Shown in pieces: positions 59,020 through 64,000 of a DNA stretch of 64,000 bases (positions are counted from its first letter, which is position 1; the number at the start of each line of letters is the position of its first letter). This stretch comes from Microbispora rosea (lineage in GTDB: Bacteria > Actinomycetota > Actinomycetes > Streptosporangiales > Streptosporangiaceae), in assembly GCF_900156315.1 (NCBI RefSeq), contig NZ_FTNI01000010.1, positions 164,082-228,081 of the forward strand, written 5' to 3'. The notes beneath the pieces are model-generated. The model was not told where the DNA came from and ran no database searches. It saw only the letters and a list, made by a program, of their open reading frames with translations. The translations under genes were made by a program, and so were the position numbers.

Positions 59020-60063
59020 ATGTCTCTCCGGCACCGCGGTATCGGTCTCGGTATCGGCGCCGTCGCAGTCGCACTCTCACTGGTCGGCTGCGGCGCATCC
59101 TCCGGCACCGGCACCGGCGCGGGAAAGCCCGCCGCCGAGGCCGCCCAGAAGGCCGTCGCCAAGGGCGGCGCGGACTTCGGCACCGCCGCGGAGAAGACCG
59201 CCGCTATGGGCACCACCGCCAAACCGGGCGAGTGGCCGCGCACCATCACCCACGCCATGGGCACGACCGAGATCAAGGCGCAGCCCACGCGGGTCGTCGT
59301 CCTGGACGTCGGAGAGCTCGACAACGTCGTGTCCCTGGGCGTCAAGCCGGTCGGCTTCGCGCCCAGCGAGGGCTCTCCCGAGCTGCCGTCCTACCTGAAG
59401 CAGGACGCCGGCACCCCGCAGAACATCGGCACGATCAACAACCTCAACCTGGAGGCGATCGCCGGGCTGCACCCGGACCTGATCCTCGGCAGCCAGTTGC
59501 GCGCCGCCGAGCAGTACGACGAGCTGTCGAAGATCGCCCCCACCGTGTTCTCCATCCGTCCCGGGTTCACCTGGAAGGAGAACTACCTCCTCAACGCGGC
59601 CGCCCTCGACAAGACCGAGGAGGCCAAGGCGAAACTCGCCGAGTACGACCGCAAGGTGAAGGACCTCGGCGCGAAGCTGGGCGACCACAAGCCCGTCGTC
59701 TCGATGGTGCGCTTCATGCCCAACGGCGTGATCCGGCTCTACGCCAACGCCTCCTTCATCGGCACCATCCTCAAGGACGCCGGCATCCCGCGCCCGGCCA
59801 ACCAGGACATCCCCGACCTCGCCGCGGAGGTGAGCGCGGAGAACATCGACCAGGCGGACGCCGACGTCATCTTCACCGGTGTCTACGGCGATCCGAAGGC
59901 CACCGACAAGTCGGCGGTCCAGGGCAATCCGCTGTGGGCGAACCTCAAGGCGGTCAAGGCGGGGCACGCCTACGAGGTCCCGGACGAGACCTGGTATCTC
60001 GGCCTCGGAGTCACCGCCGCGATGGAGGTCGTCGGGGATCTGGAGAGGTACCTGGCCGGATAG
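59020..60063 (+). CDS. Iron-siderophore ABC transporter substrate-binding lipoprotein
   Basis: From ATG 59020 (AGGGAG seven bases upstream) the protein is 347 residues. It has a signal peptide with lipobox LVGC, then a class III binding-protein fold: ITHAMGTTEIKAQPTRVVVL at the start of lobe 1, a long linking helix, and IVDQADADVIFTG-like lobe 2 (ENIDQADADVIFTGVYGD). It captures ferric siderophore outside the membrane and delivers it to the following permeases. Controlled by the iron box just upstream. No siderophore synthase genes are in the window. Confidence 0.94.
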   Translation: MSLRHRGIGLGIGAVAVALSLVGCGASSGTGTGAGKPAAEAAQKAVAKGGADFGTAAEKTAAMGTTAKPGEWPRTITHAMGTTEIKAQPTRVVVLDVGELDNVVSLGVKPVGFAPSEGSPELPSYLKQDAGTPQNIGTINNLNLEAIAGLHPDLILGSQLRAAEQYDELSKIAPTVFSIRPGFTWKENYLLNAAALDKTEEAKAKLAEYDRKVKDLGAKLGDHKPVVSMVRFMPNGVIRLYANASFIGTILKDAGIPRPANQDIPDLAAEVSAENIDQADADVIFTGVYGDPKATDKSAVQGNPLWANLKAVKAGHAYEVPDETWYLGLGVTAAMEVVGDLERYLAG

Positions 60064-60096
60064 GCGCGCGGTCCCGTACTCCGAGAGAGCGAACGA

Positions 60097-61119
60097 ATGT
60101 CCCGCGCTACCCGACGCCGCATCGGCCCGACGGCCGGGGGCGCGCTCCTGCTGGTCCTCGCCGGGCTGCTGGTCCTCGCCGTGCTGCTCAGCCTCGCGGT
60201 CGGCAGCCGCCAGATCGCGCCGAGCGTCGTGGTGGACGCCCTGACGCACGGCGGCGGCAGTGGCGATGCCCACGTCGTGCGGTCGTTACGGGTGCCTCGC
60301 ACCCTCATCGGGGTGATGGCCGGCGTCGCCCTCGCCGTGGCCGGCACGGTCATGCAGGGCATCACCCGTAATCCCATCGCCGAGCCCGGCATCCTGGGCG
60401 TCAGCCAGGGCGCTTCCGTGGGCGTCGTGTGCGCGATCGCGTTCTTCGGAGTGCATTCGCCGAGCGGTTATGTGTGGTTCGCCTTCGCCGGTGCGGGGAT
60501 CGCGACCGTCGCCGTCTACGTCATCGCCAGCGGCGGGCGCGGCGGCGCCACCCCGGTCACGCTCGCCCTGGCCGGCACCGCGATGAACGCCCTGCTCGCC
60601 TCCGTGGTCTCCGGCATAACGACCACCGACGCCGGCGCCCTGGACGAGTTCCGGTTCTGGCACGTCGGCTCGCTCAGCGGCCGGAGCGCCGAGATCGCCG
60701 GTCAGACCTGGCCGTTCCTCCTCGTGGGGCTGCTGCTGGTCGCCGCGATGGCCCGGGGGCTCGACGCGCTCGCGCTCGGCGAGGACGTGGCCAAGGGGCT
60801 CGGCCACAACGTCCCCCTGCTGCGGATCCTCGGAGGTCTCGGCGCGACCGTCCTGACCGGCGTGGCGGTCGCCGCCGCCGGTCCGATCGCCTTCACCGGC
60901 CTGGCCGTCCCGCACATCGCGCGGGCGCTCGTGGGCACCGACCACCGCTGGGTCCTTCCCGCGGCGGCGCTGCTCGGTCCCGTGATGCTCCTGGTCGCCG
61001 ACGTCCTCGGCCGCATCGTCTTCCCGCCCTCGGAGGTGCCGGTGGCCGTCATGACCGCACTGCTCGGCGTGCCGTTCCTGATCGCCCTGGTGCGGCGGAA
61101 AGCGGTGGTGGCGGCATGA
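60097..61119 (+). CDS. Iron-siderophore ABC transporter permease 1 (FecCD family)
   Basis: The 340-residue protein has about ten membrane helices. Family signatures are LRVPRTLIGVMAGVALAVAG, then GITRNPIAEPGILGVSQGAS, and the coupling region AAGPIAFTGLAVPHIARALVG. It starts at ATG 60097, 33 bp after the binding-protein gene, and its TGA overlaps the next ATG (ATGA). It carries one TTA codon (60286-60288). It forms the translocation channel with permease 2. Confidence 0.94.
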   Translation: MSRATRRRIGPTAGGALLLVLAGLLVLAVLLSLAVGSRQIAPSVVVDALTHGGGSGDAHVVRSLRVPRTLIGVMAGVALAVAGTVMQGITRNPIAEPGILGVSQGASVGVVCAIAFFGVHSPSGYVWFAFAGAGIATVAVYVIASGGRGGATPVTLALAGTAMNALLASVVSGITTTDAGALDEFRFWHVGSLSGRSAEIAGQTWPFLLVGLLLVAAMARGLDALALGEDVAKGLGHNVPLLRILGGLGATVLTGVAVAAAGPIAFTGLAVPHIARALVGTDHRWVLPAAALLGPVMLLVADVLGRIVFPPSEVPVAVMTALLGVPFLIALVRRKAVVAA

Positions 61120-62177
61120 CACGTCCTGCGGGCTTCGCCGTCCTGCGCGCGGGGCGGGGCAGCTTCCTGCTGCACCGCAGGGCGGCCCTCGTCGCCGCCC
61201 TGCTCGGCGTGGCGCTCGCGGTGACCGCCGTCGCCTATCTGTGCGTCGGCGAGTCCTTCGTCAGCCCCGCGGAGGTCGTTCGCGTACTCTGCTCGGCTGT
61301 CGGAGGGGGGCAGCCGAGCCCCGACGAGTTCGTGGTCGGCACCCTGCGGATGCCCCGCCTCGTGGTCGGTCTGCTCGCCGGCGCGGCCTTCGGCGTCGCC
61401 GGGTCCTTCATCCAGACCGTGGCGCGCAATCCGCTCGCCAGCCCGGACGTGATCGGGGTGACACAGGGCGCGGGCGCGGCGACCGTCGCCGCGATGACCT
61501 TCAACGTCGCGGCGTACGACACCCTGCCGTACGTCTCGATCCTCGGCGGCTTGACGGCCGCTTCGCTGGTCTACGTCTTCGCGTGGCGCAAGGGCCTGCA
61601 CGCCTCCCGTTTCGTGCTCATCGGCATCGGCATCTCGGTGGCCCTCGGCTCCCTGACGCAGCTGTTCCTCACCAAGGGCGACTACCTGGTGGCCCAGCAG
61701 GCCAAGGTCTGGCTCACCGGATCGCTGAACGGCCGCGGCTACGACCACGCCGCACCGCTCGCCTCGATCCTGCTCGTGCTGACGCCGGCGCTGCTCTGGG
61801 CGGCCCGGGCCCAGCGCACCGTGTCGTTCGACGACGACACGGCGACCGCTCTCGGCGTACGGCTCGGCCGGGTCCGCCTGTGCCTGACCGTCCTCGGCGT
61901 CGTGCTGGCGTCGGTGGCGACGGCCGCGGCGGGCCCGGTCGACTTCGTCGCGCTGCTCGCCCCGCAGATCGCCCGCCGCCTCACCCGCACCGCACAGATC
62001 CCCCTGCTCGGCTCCGCGCTGACCGGTGCCCTGATCGTGACCATCGCGGATCTGCTGGCCCGCAAGCTGTTCTCCCCGATCGAGCTGCCGGTCGGCGTGT
62101 TCACCGCGGCGGTGGGCGCTCCGTACCTGATGTGGCTGATCGTCCGCACTCGCAGCCGTTCCGGAGGTGCCAGATGA
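61116..62177 (+). CDS. Iron-siderophore ABC transporter permease 2 (FecCD family)
   Basis: The 353-residue protein has the same layout as permease 1: LRMPRLVVGLLAGAAFGVAG, VARNPLASPDVIGVTQGAGA and AAGPVDFVALLAPQIARRLT. It begins in a 4-bp overlap with permease 1 and ends in a 4-bp overlap with the ATPase gene, so production of the complex is translationally coupled. Confidence 0.94.
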   Translation: MTRPAGFAVLRAGRGSFLLHRRAALVAALLGVALAVTAVAYLCVGESFVSPAEVVRVLCSAVGGGQPSPDEFVVGTLRMPRLVVGLLAGAAFGVAGSFIQTVARNPLASPDVIGVTQGAGAATVAAMTFNVAAYDTLPYVSILGGLTAASLVYVFAWRKGLHASRFVLIGIGISVALGSLTQLFLTKGDYLVAQQAKVWLTGSLNGRGYDHAAPLASILLVLTPALLWAARAQRTVSFDDDTATALGVRLGRVRLCLTVLGVVLASVATAAAGPVDFVALLAPQIARRLTRTAQIPLLGSALTGALIVTIADLLARKLFSPIELPVGVFTAAVGAPYLMWLIVRTRSRSGGAR

Positions 62178-62986
62178 CCGGCGACAGCACGACCGGGAAC
62201 CGCCTGAGGGCCGAAGGGCTCGTGCTCACGTACGAGGACCGTACGGTCGTCGACGGCCTCGACCTGGAGATCCCGGACGGGCGGGTCACCGTCATCATCG
62301 GGCCCAACGCGTGCGGCAAGTCCACCCTCCTGCGCGCGCTGGGCCGGCTGCTCAAGCCGCGGCGCGGCTCGGTCCTGCTGGACGGCGCCGAGCTGGCACG
62401 CATCCCCACCAAGCGCGTCGCCCAGGAGATCGGGCTGCTGCCGCAGACCCCGGTGCCGCCGGAGGGCATCACGGTCTCCGAACTGGTCACCCGCGGGCGG
62501 CAGCCACACCACAAGTGGTGGCAGCAGTGGACGGAGGCGGACGAGCGGGCCGTCGGCGAGGCGATGGACCGCACCGCGACCGGCGATCTCGCGGAACGGC
62601 TGGTCGACGAGCTGTCCGGCGGCCAGCGGCAGCGGGCCTGGATCGCGATGGCCCTCGCCCAGGACACCGACCTCCTGCTGCTCGACGAGCCGACGACCTA
62701 CCTCGACATCGCGCACCAGGTGGAGGTGCTCGACCTGGTGCGGCAGCTCAACCGTGAGCGCGGCCGGACCGTCGTCGTCGTCCTGCACGACCTCAACCAG
62801 GCCGCCCGCTACGCCGACCACCTCATCGCCATGAAGGCGGGACGCATCGTCGCCCAGGGAACACCGGACGAGGTCATCACCGCCGATCTGGTCCACGACG
62901 TCTTCGGACTCGCCTCCGTCGTCGTACCGGACCCGGTCACGGGCGGCCCGCTGGTCGTGCCGGGCGCGCCCTGGCAGCACGGATAG
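62174..62986 (+). CDS. Iron-siderophore ABC transporter ATPase (FecE/FepC type)
   Basis: The 270-residue protein has Walker A GPNACGKSTLL, Q loop GLLPQTPVPPE, signature LSGGQRQRAWIAMALAQD, Walker B LLLLDEPTTYLD and switch His in VVVLHDLNQA. GPNACGKS is the typical variant of siderophore importers. It is the last gene of the iron-box operon. Confidence 0.95.
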   Translation: MTGDSTTGNRLRAEGLVLTYEDRTVVDGLDLEIPDGRVTVIIGPNACGKSTLLRALGRLLKPRRGSVLLDGAELARIPTKRVAQEIGLLPQTPVPPEGITVSELVTRGRQPHHKWWQQWTEADERAVGEAMDRTATGDLAERLVDELSGGQRQRAWIAMALAQDTDLLLLDEPTTYLDIAHQVEVLDLVRQLNRERGRTVVVVLHDLNQAARYADHLIAMKAGRIVAQGTPDEVITADLVHDVFGLASVVVPDPVTGGPLVVPGAPWQHG

Positions 62987-63046
62987 GCCCCTGTCACCTC
63001 TGGAGTTGCCTCAGGGTCGGCGGATCGGGGTTTTCTCAGGGTTCCT

Positions 63047-63066
63047 CGTGGAACGTGACTTCCACG
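63047..63066. terminator. Small inverted repeat after the siderophore operon
   Basis: CGTGGAA (63047-63053) and TTCCACG (63060-63066) flank six bases, between the ATPase stop and the PspC start. Weak terminator, or operator for the PspC gene. Confidence 0.35.
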
Positions 63067-63103
63067 GCCGTCCGTTGAACCGGATGACGAAAGGAGCCGA
63101 TCG

Positions 63104-63319
63104 ATGTACCGATCGAGACAGCACAAGATCATCGCTGGCGTCTGCGGGGGGATCGCGGACCGGTACGGCATGTCGCCGACGGTCGTGCGGGTGCTGTTCC
63201 TGCTGTCCTGCATTCTGCCCGGTCCGCAGTTCGTGGCCTACCTCATCATGTGGGTGCTGTTCCCCAAGGCCCCGGCCGCCTCCGCCCCGGGCTACGACTA
63301 CTCGTACGGGCGGAGGTAG
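63104..63319 (+). CDS. PspC-domain small membrane protein
   Basis: The 71-residue protein starts at ATG 63104 behind AAAGGAG. The PspC signature HKIIAGVCGGIADRYGMSPT is followed by one or two hydrophobic helices (VVRVLFLLSCILPGPQFVAY) and a Tyr/Gly tail. PspC-like proteins respond to envelope stress, often with PspA; no partner is adjacent. Function of stand-alone copies is open. Confidence 0.9.
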   Translation: MYRSRQHKIIAGVCGGIADRYGMSPTVVRVLFLLSCILPGPQFVAYLIMWVLFPKAPAASAPGYDYSYGRR

Positions 63320-63370
63320 GCGGCAGCCACCGCGCGGGCCCGTTTATGCTCACATCAGGAGAGGTGAGCG

Positions 63371-64000
63371 ATGATGCGGCAACGGCCCCTGACGCTGGTC
63401 CAGGACGACCTGGTCGACTACGAGAAGGCCATGGAGCGCATGGACGCGCTGGTCGAGGAACGGCAGGACGACGCGCGGCCCGACACGTTGTGGCTGCTCA
63501 GCCACCCGCCGGTCTTCACGATCGGCAAGCGGACGCTGGAGACCCACCTGCCCGACCCGTCGGCCGGCATCCCCGTGGTGCCGACGGGCCGCGGCGGCCA
63601 GCTCACCTATCACGGGCCCGGGCAGCTCGTCGGCTATCTCGTCGTGAAGCTGCGGACCGGCGAGGGCGTGGTCGACTACATCCGCGAGGTCGAGCTGCGG
63701 CTTGTCGAGGCGCTGGGCACGCTGGGCGTCCCGGCCGAGCGGCGCGACACCCCGCCCGGGTCGGAGCTGCTCACGGGCGTGTGGACCCGGGACACCGGGC
63801 GGAAGATCGTCTCGATCGGCATGCGGTCGAGCCGGTCGGTCACCAGCCACGGCTTCGCGCTCAACGTGGACGGCGACCTCACGCCGTGGGACCTCGCGGT
63901 CCCGTGCGGCATGCCCGACGTGCAGATGACCTCGATCGCCCGCGAACTCGGACGGGCCTCCATGGAGGAGACCCGCCGAGTCGTCGCGGAGACGTTCGAG
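63371..64000 (+). CDS. lipB: Octanoyl-[ACP]:protein N-octanoyltransferase (3' partial)
   Basis: 210 codons are visible, running off the right edge. Landmarks are LLSHPPVFTIGKR, the substrate loop PTGRGGQLTYHGPGQLVGYL, the catalytic Lys in GRKIVSIGMRSSRSVTSHGF and the nucleophile Cys in VPCGMPDVQMTS. It moves octanoyl groups from acyl carrier protein to lipoyl domains, the first step of lipoate assembly; lipA normally follows in actinomycetes. ATG 63371 or the adjacent ATG 63374 is the start, behind AGGAGAGG. Confidence 0.95.
   Translation, partial: MMRQRPLTLVQDDLVDYEKAMERMDALVEERQDDARPDTLWLLSHPPVFTIGKRTLETHLPDPSAGIPVVPTGRGGQLTYHGPGQLVGYLVVKLRTGEGVVDYIREVELRLVEALGTLGVPAERRDTPPGSELLTGVWTRDTGRKIVSIGMRSSRSVTSHGFALNVDGDLTPWDLAVPCGMPDVQMTSIARELGRASMEETRRVVAETFE

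Overview
The window comes from the chromosome of a high-G+C actinomycete, most likely a member of the Streptosporangiales (Nonomuraea/Microbispora type). The G+C-rich third codon positions, many GTG starts, AfsR/SARP and LAL-type regulators, a DmdR/IdeR-type iron box, rare TTA leucine codons and the rpmG-hadA-hadB-murB gene order all point that way. Genus is an inference.

Layout. 1-2.8 kb: the right end of an integrated element. It carries a low-G+C TPR membrane protein cut by the window edge, a small unknown gene, and the 3' half of a tRNA-Tyr gene that looks like the distal attachment site. 2.9-8.6 kb: redox and detoxification genes (FAD monooxygenase; TetR with twin operators; two tandem MDR oxidoreductases; CocE-like hydrolase). 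8.6-12.5 kb: an OmpR-type two-component pair with two lipoproteins. 12.8-25 kb: a mixed accessory stretch holding an FMN-reductase/acetyltransferase fusion, a LysR regulator, a duplicated NarL-type sensor kinase with its regulator, RibD-like, hydrolase and methyltransferase genes, and a secreted serine hydrolase.

24-33 kb is the most unusual region. Two divergent operons share one 218-bp intergenic space. Leftward are a vWA-like protein, a P-loop GTPase, a GAP1-like membrane protein with a binding-protein-like external domain, and an erythromycin-esterase-family enzyme. Rightward are a DUF4407 membrane coiled-coil protein and a soluble Ser/Thr kinase with MgtE-N-like repeats. This looks like a compact NTP-dependent, membrane-anchored signalling or defence (conflict) system; the role is inferred.

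33-45 kb: a secreted subtilase, a class A beta-lactamase beside a class A penicillin-binding protein, a STAS protein, an NlpC/P60 hydrolase, a large SARP-NTPase regulator and a hemerythrin. 45-50 kb: a conserved core block with tRNA-Thr, tRNA-Met, rpmG, two MaoC-fold dehydratases, murB and a GDT1 transporter behind a yybP-ykoY (manganese) riboswitch. 50-58 kb: a LAL regulator, deoC with two aldehyde dehydrogenases (the second without catalytic residues), and a short second Rho. 58-64 kb: an iron-box-controlled siderophore ABC transporter, a PspC protein and lipB, cut by the right edge.

Convergent gene pairs are packed extremely tightly. Several overlap through a shared CTAG or CTAA stop signal.
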